Source: Actinospica acidithermotolerans
GTDB taxonomy: Bacteria > Actinomycetota > Actinomycetes > Streptomycetales > Catenulisporaceae
Assembly: GCF_018139625.1 (NCBI RefSeq)
Contig: NZ_JAGSOH010000077.1
Location: 1 to 36,725, forward strand
Direction: 5' to 3'
DNA length: 36,725 nucleotides
In this document: in pieces, positions 25,741-33,746 of the stretch
How positions within the stretch are numbered: position 1 is the stretch's first letter
Layout of the letters: each line of letters opens with the position of its first letter
The notes under the pieces: model-generated
The model's input: only the letters and a program-made list of their open reading frames with translations
Told to the model about the DNA's origin: nothing
The model's database searches: none
Program-made: the position numbers and the translations under genes

Positions 25741-25769
25741 TTGACTTCATAAATCAAATGGACTTACGT
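25741..25769 (+). promoter_or_regulatory. Possible promoter of the sugar importer operon
   Basis: TTGACT (25741-25746) is a good -35. TTACGT (25764-25769) 17 bases later is only a weak -10. The second candidate operator lies between and over these boxes, so bound repressor would block polymerase. Confidence 0.35.
25749..25767. promoter_or_regulatory. Candidate ROK operator 2
   Basis: ATAAATC-AAATG-GACTTAC matches operator 1 at 16 of 19 positions and keeps the same dyad geometry with less symmetry. It lies 58-76 bp upstream of the solute-binding protein start. Confidence 0.6.
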
Positions 25770-25824
25770 AACTGACCAGCGATCGCTCCACCCGTCACAC
25801 CGTCGTCACGGACCAGGAGATCCC

Positions 25825-27189
25825 ATGCAAGGACGCAGAAAGATCGTCACGGCAGCCGGCGCGCTGCTGCTCGGGGCCGCGAGCGTGAGCGGCTGCACGC
25901 TCTCCTCGGGCTCCGCGTCGTCGAGCTCGAAGACGATCACCGTGGCCTATCAGGAGTTCGGCTCGTTCATCCAGCTCAACGCGGAGATGCAGACCCTCAA
26001 GAAGCAGTACGAGGCGGCGCACCCCGGCACCACGGTCAAGCTCGAGCCGATCCAGGCCTCGGAGAACGACTACTACACCAAGCTCACCCTGATGAACCGC
26101 TCGGCGTCGACGGCGCCGGACGTGATGTACGAGGACACCTTCCTGATCAACTCGGACATCCAGGCCGGCTACCTCGCGCCGCTCGACTCGTACCTGTCGA
26201 AGTGGTCGGACTGGAGCGAGTTCACCGCCACCGCGAAGAGCGCGGCGGTCGGCCAGGACGGCAAGACCTACGGCGTGCCGATGGGCACCGACACCCGCGC
26301 GCTCTACTACAACAAGACGCTGTTCAAGCAGGCCGGCATCGCCGTGCCCTGGCAGCCGAAGACCTGGGCCGACGTGCTGTCGGCGGCCGAGACGATCAAG
26401 GCCAAGCTGCCCGGCGTGACGCCGCTGAACGTCTACTCCGGCAAGGGCGCCGGCGAGGGCGCGACGATGCAGGGCCTGGAGATGCTGCTCTACGGCACCG
26501 GCGACCAGCTCTACGATTCGGCCACCAAGAAGTGGACGCCCTCGACGCCCGGCATGCTCGCGTCGCTGAACTTCGTCAAGCAGATCTACACCACCGGCCT
26601 TGCCCCGGACGTGCAGGACGCGCTGAACCCGAACTTCGGCACCACGATCTCGACCGAGCTGATCCCGCAGGGCAAGCTCGCCATCGACCTCGACGGCTCC
26701 TGGCTGCCGAGCACCTGGACCTCGACCGGGGCCAAGCCGTGGTCCGCGTGGTCGAGCACGATGGGGGTGGCCGCGATGCCCACCCAGAACGGCCAGGCGC
26801 CCGGCACGACGAGCATGTCCGGCGGCTGGGTGCTCTCCGTCGGATCGCACGCCCCGGACAAGCAGGCCGCCTTCGACTTCGTGTCGCTGGCCGAGAACAA
26901 GGCCAACGCGCTGAACTACGACATCACCGCGGGCCAGATCGCCGAGCGGACCGACGTCGCCGCGGACCCCTCGTACCTCTCGACGAACCCGACGACGGAG
27001 TTCTTCACGAACCTGGTGAAGGTGACGCACTTCCGGCCCACCTACCCGGTCTATCCGCAGATCTCGGACCAGATCCAGGTCGCGATGGAGTCGGTGATGA
27101 CCGGGCAGTCCTCGCCGTCCTCCGCGATGTCCACGCTCGCCACGCAGGTGAGCGGGATAGCCGGCTCGTCGAACGTGGCCGCCGGCTGA
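25825..27189 (+). CDS. Sugar ABC transporter solute-binding lipoprotein (CUT1 type)
   Basis: The protein has 454 residues. The ATG at 25825 follows AGGAG six bases upstream. A lipoprotein signal ends in SVSGC with Cys24 as the lipidated residue. The body is a family 1 solute-binding protein: ITVAYQEFGS, APDVMYEDTFLI, YGVPMGTDTRALYYNKTLFKQAGI and SMSGGWVLSVGSHAPDKQAAFDFV are typical of oligosaccharide-binding proteins. It captures a sugar outside the membrane for the two permeases that follow. Its stop overlaps the first permease start by one base. The neighbouring ROK repressor and kinase suggest a hexose or amino-sugar substrate, not further resolved. Confidence 0.94.
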   Translation: MQGRRKIVTAAGALLLGAASVSGCTLSSGSASSSSKTITVAYQEFGSFIQLNAEMQTLKKQYEAAHPGTTVKLEPIQASENDYYTKLTLMNRSASTAPDVMYEDTFLINSDIQAGYLAPLDSYLSKWSDWSEFTATAKSAAVGQDGKTYGVPMGTDTRALYYNKTLFKQAGIAVPWQPKTWADVLSAAETIKAKLPGVTPLNVYSGKGAGEGATMQGLEMLLYGTGDQLYDSATKKWTPSTPGMLASLNFVKQIYTTGLAPDVQDALNPNFGTTISTELIPQGKLAIDLDGSWLPSTWTSTGAKPWSAWSSTMGVAAMPTQNGQAPGTTSMSGGWVLSVGSHAPDKQAAFDFVSLAENKANALNYDITAGQIAERTDVAADPSYLSTNPTTEFFTNLVKVTHFRPTYPVYPQISDQIQVAMESVMTGQSSPSSAMSTLATQVSGIAGSSNVAAG

Positions 27190-28121
27190 TGACCGTCGCG
27201 ACCCAGTCGCCGCGCACGGCGCGCCTCCCCCTGAACAAGGGGGGTGCGCGCCGCCCGCGCCGCGTGCGCCGTCTGCTCGGCCGCCTGCTGCCGCTCGGCC
27301 CGGCGCTGCTGCTGCTCGCCGTCTTCTTCGCCGGGCCGCTCATCTGGAGCGTCTACACCGCGTTCACCGACATGGCGCTGTCCGGCGCGGCCACCACCGA
27401 GTTCACCGGCCTGGAGAACTTCCGCCGGATGTTCGCCGACCCGGTGTTCGTCAAGTCGCTGGAACTGACCGTGATCTTCGTGATCGGGTCCGCGGTGATC
27501 GGGCAGAACCTGCTCGGCATGCTGCTCGCGCTCATCCTGCGCGGGCGCGGCGGAGCCGTGCGCACGATCGTCAACGGCGTCGTGATCGGCGCCTGGGTGG
27601 TGCCGGAGGTGGTCGCCGGATTCGCCTGGTACGCCTTCCTGTACAAGACCGGCACACTGAACGCGATCCTCGGCCATTTCGGCCTCTCCCAGGACTGGCT
27701 CTACACGATGCCGATGCTCGCGGTGATCCTCGCGAACACCTGGCGCGGCACGGCGTTCTCCATGCTGGTCTACTCGGCCGCGCTCTCGGACGTGCCGCCG
27801 GAACTGCTGGAGGCGGCGGCCGTGGACGGCGCGTCCTCGTGGAAGCGGCTGCGCTACGTCACGCTGCCGCTGATCCGCCGCTCGATCGTCAGTAACCTGA
27901 TGCTGATCACGCTGCAGACGCTCGCCAGCTTCGGCCTCATCTACGTGATGACCGGCGGCGGCCCGGGCAACGCCAGCTCGACCACGCCGCTGTACATGTA
28001 CCAGGAGGCCTTCCAGTTCTACCAGCTGGGCTACGGCACCGCGATGGCGCTCGTCCTGCTCGTGCTCGGCGCCCTGTTCTCGCTGATCTACCTGCGCCTG
28101 ATCAAACTGGAGGACTCGTGA
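27189..28121 (+). CDS. Sugar ABC transporter permease, MalF-like
   Basis: The protein has 310 residues with six membrane helices after a basic N-terminal tail. The coupling EAA loop is present (LLEAAAVDGASSWKRLRYVTLPLI), which contacts the ATPase. The ATG overlaps the binding-protein stop (TGATG) and the stop overlaps the next start by four bases, so the three genes are tightly coupled. No ATPase gene follows; in actinobacteria CUT1 importers commonly share a MsiK-type ATPase encoded elsewhere, which is inferred here. Confidence 0.95.
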   Translation: MTVATQSPRTARLPLNKGGARRPRRVRRLLGRLLPLGPALLLLAVFFAGPLIWSVYTAFTDMALSGAATTEFTGLENFRRMFADPVFVKSLELTVIFVIGSAVIGQNLLGMLLALILRGRGGAVRTIVNGVVIGAWVVPEVVAGFAWYAFLYKTGTLNAILGHFGLSQDWLYTMPMLAVILANTWRGTAFSMLVYSAALSDVPPELLEAAAVDGASSWKRLRYVTLPLIRRSIVSNLMLITLQTLASFGLIYVMTGGGPGNASSTTPLYMYQEAFQFYQLGYGTAMALVLLVLGALFSLIYLRLIKLEDS

Positions 28122-29041
28122 GCGAGCTTGCGGGCGAACAATCGAGCACGGCGCTCGCGCGAATGCGCACCGAGCGCCGGCGAGGTGGTCGACGGGGCGC
28201 TGCGAGCGGGATCACGTCCCCGAAGAAGGGCCCCGCGGCACTCGCGTCGTACGCGGTGATCCTGGTCCTCTTCCTGGCCTTCCTGCTGCCGTTCGCCTGG
28301 CTGATCCTGTCCTCGATCGAGACCGGATCCGGCCTGAACGCGTCGCCGACCTGGCACTTCACGCTGGCGAACTTCAAGGCGATCATGAACGTCGCCACCG
28401 TCTACCAGCCGATGCTCAATTCCCTGATCCTCTCGGCCGGCACCGCGGCCCTGACGGTGGTCTGCTCGGCGCTGGCGGCCTATCCGCTCTCGCGCTTCCA
28501 CATGCGCTTCGGCCGTTCGTTCCTCTACACGATCCTGTTCGCGACCGGGCTGCCGATCACGGCGGTGATGGTGCCGGTCTACTCGCTCTACGCGCGCTTC
28601 AACCTCGTGGACTCGGAGCCCGCGACCGTGCTGTTCATGACGGCCAGCTCGCTGCCGTTCGCCATCTGGATGACGAAGAACTTCATGGACGGCGTGCCGG
28701 TCTCGCTGGAGGAGGCCGCGTGGACCGACGGCGCGAACTGGCTTCAGTCGCTGTGGAGCGTCGTGCTTCCGCTGATGGCGCCCGGCATCGTCGTCGTGTT
28801 CATCTTCACCTTCGTGATGCAGTGGGGGAACTTCTTCGTCCCGTTCATCCTGCTGCTCACGCCGGACAAGCAGCCGGCCTCGGTGACGATCTACACCTTC
28901 TTCTCCCAGTACGGCGAGGTCGCGTACGGGCAGCTCGCGGCGTTCTCGATCATCTACACGGCGCCGGTCATCGCGCTCTACGGCGTTCTGTCCAAGTTCC
29001 TCGGCGGCGCGTTCAACCTGACGGGGGCGGTCAAGGGCTGA
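28118..29041 (+). CDS. Sugar ABC transporter permease, MalG-like
   Basis: The protein has 307 residues with six membrane helices. A hydrophilic N-terminal tail of about 40 residues (ERRRGGRRGA...SPKKGP) is longer than in most MalG proteins. The EAA loop reads VSLEEAAWTDGANWLQSLWSVVLPLM. The GTG start shares four bases with the preceding stop (GTGA). It completes the SBP-MalF-MalG importer; the operon may end here, 45 bp before the esterase gene. Confidence 0.95.
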   Translation: MSELAGEQSSTALARMRTERRRGGRRGAASGITSPKKGPAALASYAVILVLFLAFLLPFAWLILSSIETGSGLNASPTWHFTLANFKAIMNVATVYQPMLNSLILSAGTAALTVVCSALAAYPLSRFHMRFGRSFLYTILFATGLPITAVMVPVYSLYARFNLVDSEPATVLFMTASSLPFAIWMTKNFMDGVPVSLEEAAWTDGANWLQSLWSVVLPLMAPGIVVVFIFTFVMQWGNFFVPFILLLTPDKQPASVTIYTFFSQYGEVAYGQLAAFSIIYTAPVIALYGVLSKFLGGAFNLTGAVKG

Positions 29042-29086
29042 ATCGGCTTTACCCCCGCCTTACGCGCAAGCTGATTCCATTGAGCT

Positions 29087-30025
29087 ATGTCGGGGTATCT
29101 TCGCACGCTCATCGCGTTGGCCTGCGCGGCGCTCGTATGCGGCATCGTCGTCGGCTGCAAGGCGGAGCAGGCTGCTTCGAGCTCGACGACGACCGCGGGC
29201 ACGGCGCCGATCCCGGTCGGGTCCACCGGCTACTCGCTGCGGATCGGCGGGCTGACGCGGACGTACCACGTGTACCGGCCCGCCGGAGTCGCGTCGGCGG
29301 CGCCGCTCGTCGTGTTCCTGCACGGCGGCTTCGGCAGCGGCGAACAGGCGGAGCAGTACTACGGCTGGGACGCCGAGGCGGATGCGCACGGCTTCTTCGT
29401 CGCGTATCCGGACGGGTACGACCGCGCGTGGAACGTCGGCGGCGGCTGCTGCGGCCAACCGGCGTCGCGCGACATCGACGACGTGGCGTTCATCAGCGCG
29501 ATGGTGACGCAGATCGAGCGCGGAGCGCCGGTGGACGCCCGGCGCGTGTTCGCGACCGGGATCTCCAACGGCGGGATGATGGACTACCGGCTGGCGTGCT
29601 CGACGACGATCTTCGCGGCGATCGGGCCGGACTCGGCCACCGAGCTCGGCGCGTGCGCCGACCCCGCGCGGATCTCCGTCATCCACATCCACGGCACGGC
29701 CGATCACAACATCCCGTACGACGGCGGGCCCGGCGACGGGTACGCGCACATCGACGGGCCCGCGGTGCCGAGCGTCATCGCGACCTGGCGCCAGGTGGAC
29801 GGCTGCGCGGCACCGAGCAGCACGATCAGCGGCGCGGTGACCACCTCTGTCGCGCACTGCCCGGACGGGCGCGGCGTCACCCTGATCACGATCGCGGGGG
29901 CCGGGCATCAGTGGCCGGGCAGTCCCGACCGGCCGCTCATCCAGAAGGCACTCGGCCTCGACACGCCGTCGACCGCGCTCGACGCCACCGTCGTCATCTG
30001 GTCGTTCTTCGCCGGGCAGCCCTGA
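29087..30025 (+). CDS. LpqC-like lipoprotein esterase (PHB depolymerase/feruloyl esterase family)
   Basis: The protein has 312 residues. A lipoprotein signal ends in IVVGC with Cys24. The alpha/beta-hydrolase triad is visible: Ser160 in TGISNGGMM, Asp206 in HIHGTADHNIPY and His274 in GAGHQWPG. The YHVYRPAG...PLVVFLHGGFGSG start is typical of the LpqC / carbohydrate-esterase-1 group. It should sit on the outer face of the membrane and hydrolyse esters such as acyl or feruloyl groups on polysaccharides, or polyesters. Placement after a sugar importer suggests trimming of a substrate before uptake, which is inference. No clear ribosome site precedes the ATG at 29087. Confidence 0.87.
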   Translation: MSGYLRTLIALACAALVCGIVVGCKAEQAASSSTTTAGTAPIPVGSTGYSLRIGGLTRTYHVYRPAGVASAAPLVVFLHGGFGSGEQAEQYYGWDAEADAHGFFVAYPDGYDRAWNVGGGCCGQPASRDIDDVAFISAMVTQIERGAPVDARRVFATGISNGGMMDYRLACSTTIFAAIGPDSATELGACADPARISVIHIHGTADHNIPYDGGPGDGYAHIDGPAVPSVIATWRQVDGCAAPSSTISGAVTTSVAHCPDGRGVTLITIAGAGHQWPGSPDRPLIQKALGLDTPSTALDATVVIWSFFAGQP

Positions 30026-30036
30026 ACCGCCCGGGT

Positions 30037-30042
30037 TAGCCT
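30037..30042 (+). promoter_or_regulatory. -10 box for a leaderless oxidoreductase transcript
   Basis: TAGCCT lies six bases before the ATG of the oxidoreductase gene, with no ribosome binding site between. It repeats the arrangement upstream of the hydrolase gene at 16285. Confidence 0.45.
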
Positions 30043-30048
30043 GGCCCC

Positions 30049-30969
30049 ATGCGCGCAGTCACGTACGACTCCTATGCCCCGGACAACTCGAAGCTGCGGG
30101 TCGGCGAGGTCGCGGACCCGAAGGTCGGCCCCGGCCAGGTGCTGATCCAGGTCAAGGCGGCCTCCGTCAACCCGGTCGACTGGAAGGTGATGGCCGGGGG
30201 CCTCGACGGGATGATGGACGCCGTCTTCCCGGTCATTCCGGGCTGGGACGTGGCCGGCGTCGTCACCCGGACGGGCCCGGACACGCCGGAATTCGCCGAG
30301 GGCGACGAGGTCATCTCGTACGCGCGCAAGGACGTCGTCGGCGCGGGCACCTTCGCCGAGTACGTCGCCGTCGCGGCGCCGCACGTCGCGCGTAAGCCGA
30401 GCGGCCTGGACTGGCCGCAGGCCGGCGGCCTGCCGCTGGCCGGGCTGACCGCGCTGCGCTGCCTCGAACGGCTCGAGGTGGGGGTCGCCGACGTGCTGCT
30501 CGTGCACGGCGCGGCCGGCGGCGTCGGCAGCCTCGCGGTGCAGCTCGCGGTGGCGCGCGGGGCACGCGTGATCGGCACCGCCTCCGAACGCAACCACGCG
30601 TTCGTCCACGCGCTCGGCGGCGAGCCTGTGACGTACGGCGACGGCGTCGTCGACCGGATCAAGAGTCTGAGCCCGGTCGGGGTGACCGCCGTCGCCGACT
30701 TCGTCGGCGGGCAGCTGGAGACGACCCTCGCCGTGCTCTCCCTCGGCGGCCGGCACGTCTCGGTCGCCGATCCGACCGTGGAGCAGCACGGCGGAGCGTG
30801 GGTGTGGGTGCGCCCGGACGGCGCCAAGCTGGCCGAGCTCGCCGAGACGGCCGACGCGGGCAGGCTGACCGTCGAGGTCGCGCAGACCTTCCCGCTGGAC
30901 AAGGTGGGCGACGCCTTCGACGCCAGCCGGGGCGGCCACACCCGCGGCAAGCTCGTCATCGTGCCCTGA
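30049..30969 (+). CDS. NADP-dependent zinc-free MDR oxidoreductase (quinone reductase-like)
   Basis: The protein has 306 residues. It shows the medium-chain dehydrogenase/reductase layout: GroES-like N-terminal domain (AASVNPVDWKVMAG...PVIPGWDVAGVV...GDEVIS), a Rossmann domain with VHGAAGGVGSLAVQLA, and the C-terminal HTRGKLVIV motif. The cysteine zinc ligands of alcohol dehydrogenases are absent, which places it with quinone oxidoreductases. It should reduce a quinone or enone using NADPH in the cytosol. Translation is probably leaderless from the ATG at 30049. Confidence 0.93.
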   Translation: MRAVTYDSYAPDNSKLRVGEVADPKVGPGQVLIQVKAASVNPVDWKVMAGGLDGMMDAVFPVIPGWDVAGVVTRTGPDTPEFAEGDEVISYARKDVVGAGTFAEYVAVAAPHVARKPSGLDWPQAGGLPLAGLTALRCLERLEVGVADVLLVHGAAGGVGSLAVQLAVARGARVIGTASERNHAFVHALGGEPVTYGDGVVDRIKSLSPVGVTAVADFVGGQLETTLAVLSLGGRHVSVADPTVEQHGGAWVWVRPDGAKLAELAETADAGRLTVEVAQTFPLDKVGDAFDASRGGHTRGKLVIVP

Positions 30970-30984
30970 GGACCCTGCCGGGTC

Positions 30985-31734
30985 TCAGACCTCTTCCGTG
31001 CGGTTCACCGCGATCCGGATCGCGTCCTCGGTGATCCGGAAGTGGTCGCGGGCGATGTGCGCCGCCGTGTCCGGCTCCCCGCCGAGGACGGCGGCCGCGA
31101 GCGCACGGTGATGCGGCAGCGCGCGCTCGCGCAGCTCGGGGCTGAAGGGCTCGTGGCTGATCCCCAGGCTGACCTGCGCCAGCAGCTGCCTGCTGAGGGC
31201 GGCGAGGGACGCGTTGTGGGTGGCGGCGGCGATGCTGCGGTGGAATTCCACGTCCGCGGCGCGGGCCGCGGCGGAGTCGTGCGCGTGCTCGTAGCGCTGC
31301 AGCGCCGCGCCGATGGCGGCGTCGTCGGCCGTGGAGTGCCGCTCGGCCGCGGTGCGCGCGATCAGGGACTCGACCAGCCTGCGCAGATCGAAGAGCTCTT
31401 CCATCCGGCCCCACTCCTCCCCCAGCAGCGACTGCACGGCGCCGGCCGTGCGCATCCCCCAGTCCGTGCGCACGAACGAGCCGCCCGAGCGGCCGCGCCT
31501 GGCCTCGACGTAGCCGGCCTCGCGCAGGTCGGCCAGCGCGGCGCGCACGGTCACCCGGCTGACCTCGAGCATCGCGGCCAGCTCGCGCTCGGCGGGCAGC
31601 CGCTCGCCGGGACTGTAGTCGCCCACCGCGATGGCCGCGATGAGCCGGTCGGCCACGGCCCGCGCCGCGGTCACCGGGGAAACGGCGCCCACCCCCGTCA
31701 CCGACGTCGCCCGAGGCGGGTCTGATGAGGTCAT
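30985..31734 (-). CDS. GntR-family regulator, FadR subfamily
   Basis: The protein has 249 residues from the ATG at 31734, ten bases after GGAGG. An in-frame ATG at 31761 would add nine residues but would place the ribosome site inside the gene. The GntR winged helix-turn-helix lies at about residues 22-90 (GERLPAERELAAMLEVSRVTVRAALADLREAGYVEARRGRSGGSFV). The FCD effector domain follows with probable metal ligands in DVEFH (Asp161, His165) and later histidines (LPHHRALAAA and RDHF). Members of this group respond to small carboxylates, such as sugar acids or amino acids. It lies downstream of, and in the same direction as, the second sugar importer, 213 bp away. Confidence 0.93.
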   Translation of the reverse strand: MTSSDPPRATSVTGVGAVSPVTAARAVADRLIAAIAVGDYSPGERLPAERELAAMLEVSRVTVRAALADLREAGYVEARRGRSGGSFVRTDWGMRTAGAVQSLLGEEWGRMEELFDLRRLVESLIARTAAERHSTADDAAIGAALQRYEHAHDSAAARAADVEFHRSIAAATHNASLAALSRQLLAQVSLGISHEPFSPELRERALPHHRALAAAVLGGEPDTAAHIARDHFRITEDAIRIAVNRTEEV

Positions 31735-31821
31735 CGCTGCGGTTCCTCCGAAGGTATTCATGTGTGGGTGGCCGGCCCGTTGGGTGCGAGCCGGTGAACG
31801 CGAGTTGAAAAGTGGTCAAAT

Positions 31822-31836
31822 CGGACGAGTAGTCCG
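31822..31836. promoter_or_regulatory. Inverted repeat upstream of the GntR gene
   Basis: CGGAC-GAGTA-GTCCG is a perfect 5-5-5 inverted repeat about 90 bp upstream of the GntR start, a possible operator for autoregulation. Assigned by position and symmetry only. Confidence 0.3.
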
Positions 31837-31947
31837 CCAACCCTCGGTTCCACCGTAGATCCTCGCATCCCGAGGCCGTCCGCGATGCCCACCCACGTAT
31901 GCATCTGGATCACGGACCCGGTCGAAGGAGTGTGCGCGACGCCTGAT

Positions 31948-32769
31948 TCAGTCCTTCACCGATCCCGCCGTGATCCCGGCCGCCACGTACTTCTGCGCGA
32001 TGACGAGCAGCACGGTCGCCGGGATCGAGGCGACCACCGCCGTCGCCATGATGGCGTTCCACTGCTGGTCGTTGTTGCCGATGTAGTGGTAGATCCCCAG
32101 CGTGATGGGCTGGTTCCCGCCGCCGGAGTCGAGTGTCGAGGCGAAGACGAAGTCCGACCAGGCCCACAGGAACGCGAACAGGGACACCGTGACGACGGCG
32201 TTCCGGCTGACCGGCAGGACGATCGACCAGAAGGTCCGGAAGCGTCCGGCGCCGTCGGTGACCGCCGCCTGGAGCAGTTCCTCGGGGATGGCGGACATGA
32301 ACGCGGTGAAGATGAGCACGGCGAAGGGCACCGCGATCGTCGAGTCCGCGACCACGAGGCCGGGGATCGTGTTGATCCAGCCGGTCGAGAGCAGGATCGC
32401 GTAGAAGCCCATCGCCATGATGATGCCCGGGATCATCTGCGCGACGAGGAGCGCGAAGCTCAGGATCCCGCCGCCTTTCGGGCGAAGCTTCGCCAGGGCG
32501 TAGCCGGCCGGGGCCGACACGACGAGCGTGAGCGCGACCGTGAGCAGGCCGATCAGCAGGCTGTTGCTCAGGTACGGGAGCTGCTGGCTCAGCACGGCCC
32601 GGTACCCGGCGAGCGTGCCGCCGATCGGGATCAGGTTGGGCGGGTTCTTGCGCAGGTTCGCGTCCGTGGTGAAGGACGCGTTGACCATCCAGTACACCGG
32701 AAAGAGCATCAGGGCCGTGAGCACGACGCCGACGACGGTCTTCCCGCGCCTCTTCAGGGCCTTGTTCAT
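31948..32769 (-). CDS. Sugar ABC transporter permease, MalG-like (second importer)
   Basis: The protein has 273 residues with six membrane helices. The EAA-type loop reads IPEELLQAAVTDGAGRFRTFWSIVLPV. The ATG at 32767-32769 overlaps the stop of the MalF-like gene by four bases (ATGA). It is the last gene of the second importer operon. No ATPase gene follows; the next gene is the GntR regulator. Confidence 0.95.
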   Translation of the reverse strand: MNKALKRRGKTVVGVVLTALMLFPVYWMVNASFTTDANLRKNPPNLIPIGGTLAGYRAVLSQQLPYLSNSLLIGLLTVALTLVVSAPAGYALAKLRPKGGGILSFALLVAQMIPGIIMAMGFYAILLSTGWINTIPGLVVADSTIAVPFAVLIFTAFMSAIPEELLQAAVTDGAGRFRTFWSIVLPVSRNAVVTVSLFAFLWAWSDFVFASTLDSGGGNQPITLGIYHYIGNNDQQWNAIMATAVVASIPATVLLVIAQKYVAAGITAGSVKD

Positions 32770-33740
32770 GCCGCCTGCCTCCGCTGCACCCGGATGTAGA
32801 CGAGCCCTGCGATCAGGGCCATGACGACGAGCAGGTTGCCCACCGCGGCGCCCGGCCCGAACTCGGGCAGCAGGTTGCCGAAGCCGAGCCGGTAGGACCA
32901 GGTGGCGAACGTGGTCGACGCGTCGACCGGGCCGCCCTTCGTCATGATCCAGATGATGTCGAACACCTTGAGCGTGTAGACCATCCCGAGCATCAGCGTG
33001 ATCGCCGAGACCGGCCGCAGCAGCGGGAAGGTGATGCGCCGGAACTTCGTCCACGGACCGGCTCCGTCGATCGCCGCCGCCTCGCTCAGCGTGGCCGGGA
33101 TCGCCTGAATGCCGCTGTAGAGCAGGACCAGGTTGAACGGGATGCCGATCCAGATGTTCGCGATGATCACCGAGGCCAGCGACCAGCTCGGCGAGGTCAG
33201 CCAGTTCACCGGCCCGATCCCGAGGAAGTGCAGGCCGTAGTTCACCACGCCCGAGCCGCTGTCCAGCATCCACGACCAGGTCGACGCGGACACGATCAGC
33301 GGCAGCAGCCAGGGCACCAGGAACAGTGCGCGCAGGATCGGCGAGAGCGGGAAGTGCTGTGCGAAGAACACCGCCAGCGCCATCCCGATCGTGAACTGGA
33401 ACAGCAGGCTGATGAACGTGAACAGCAGGGTGTTGACCAGTGCCTTCACGAACGTCGGGTCGTGGATCACCGCGGTGTAGTTGGCGAATCCGGTGAACGG
33501 CGCGCCGCCGTGCACGAAGGAGTAGACGGTGTAGTCGCGCAGGCTCAGGTCGAGGTTGCGGTAGAGCGGATAGGCGTAGAAGGCCAGCAGGTAGACCGTC
33601 AGCGGCGTGAGGAACGCCCACGCCGCCAGTTGGGACGACCGGTTGCGCGAGCGCCGGGCACGGCCGGAGGCCGGGGCGTCGTTCGCCGCCCCGGCCCGGC
33701 CGCGCACAGACCGATCGAGAGTCTGTGAGCCGTTGTTCAT
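32766..33740 (-). CDS. Sugar ABC transporter permease, MalF-like (second importer)
   Basis: The protein has 324 residues with six membrane helices after a basic tail (SGRARRSRNRSS). The EAA loop is SEAAAIDGAGPWTKFRRITFPLL. The ATG at 33738-33740 lies six bases after the binding-protein stop codon, and the stop overlaps the MalG-like start by four bases, so the three genes form one operon. Confidence 0.95.
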   Translation of the reverse strand: MNNGSQTLDRSVRGRAGAANDAPASGRARRSRNRSSQLAAWAFLTPLTVYLLAFYAYPLYRNLDLSLRDYTVYSFVHGGAPFTGFANYTAVIHDPTFVKALVNTLLFTFISLLFQFTIGMALAVFFAQHFPLSPILRALFLVPWLLPLIVSASTWSWMLDSGSGVVNYGLHFLGIGPVNWLTSPSWSLASVIIANIWIGIPFNLVLLYSGIQAIPATLSEAAAIDGAGPWTKFRRITFPLLRPVSAITLMLGMVYTLKVFDIIWIMTKGGPVDASTTFATWSYRLGFGNLLPEFGPGAAVGNLLVVMALIAGLVYIRVQRRQAA

Positions 33741-33746
33741 GATTGA

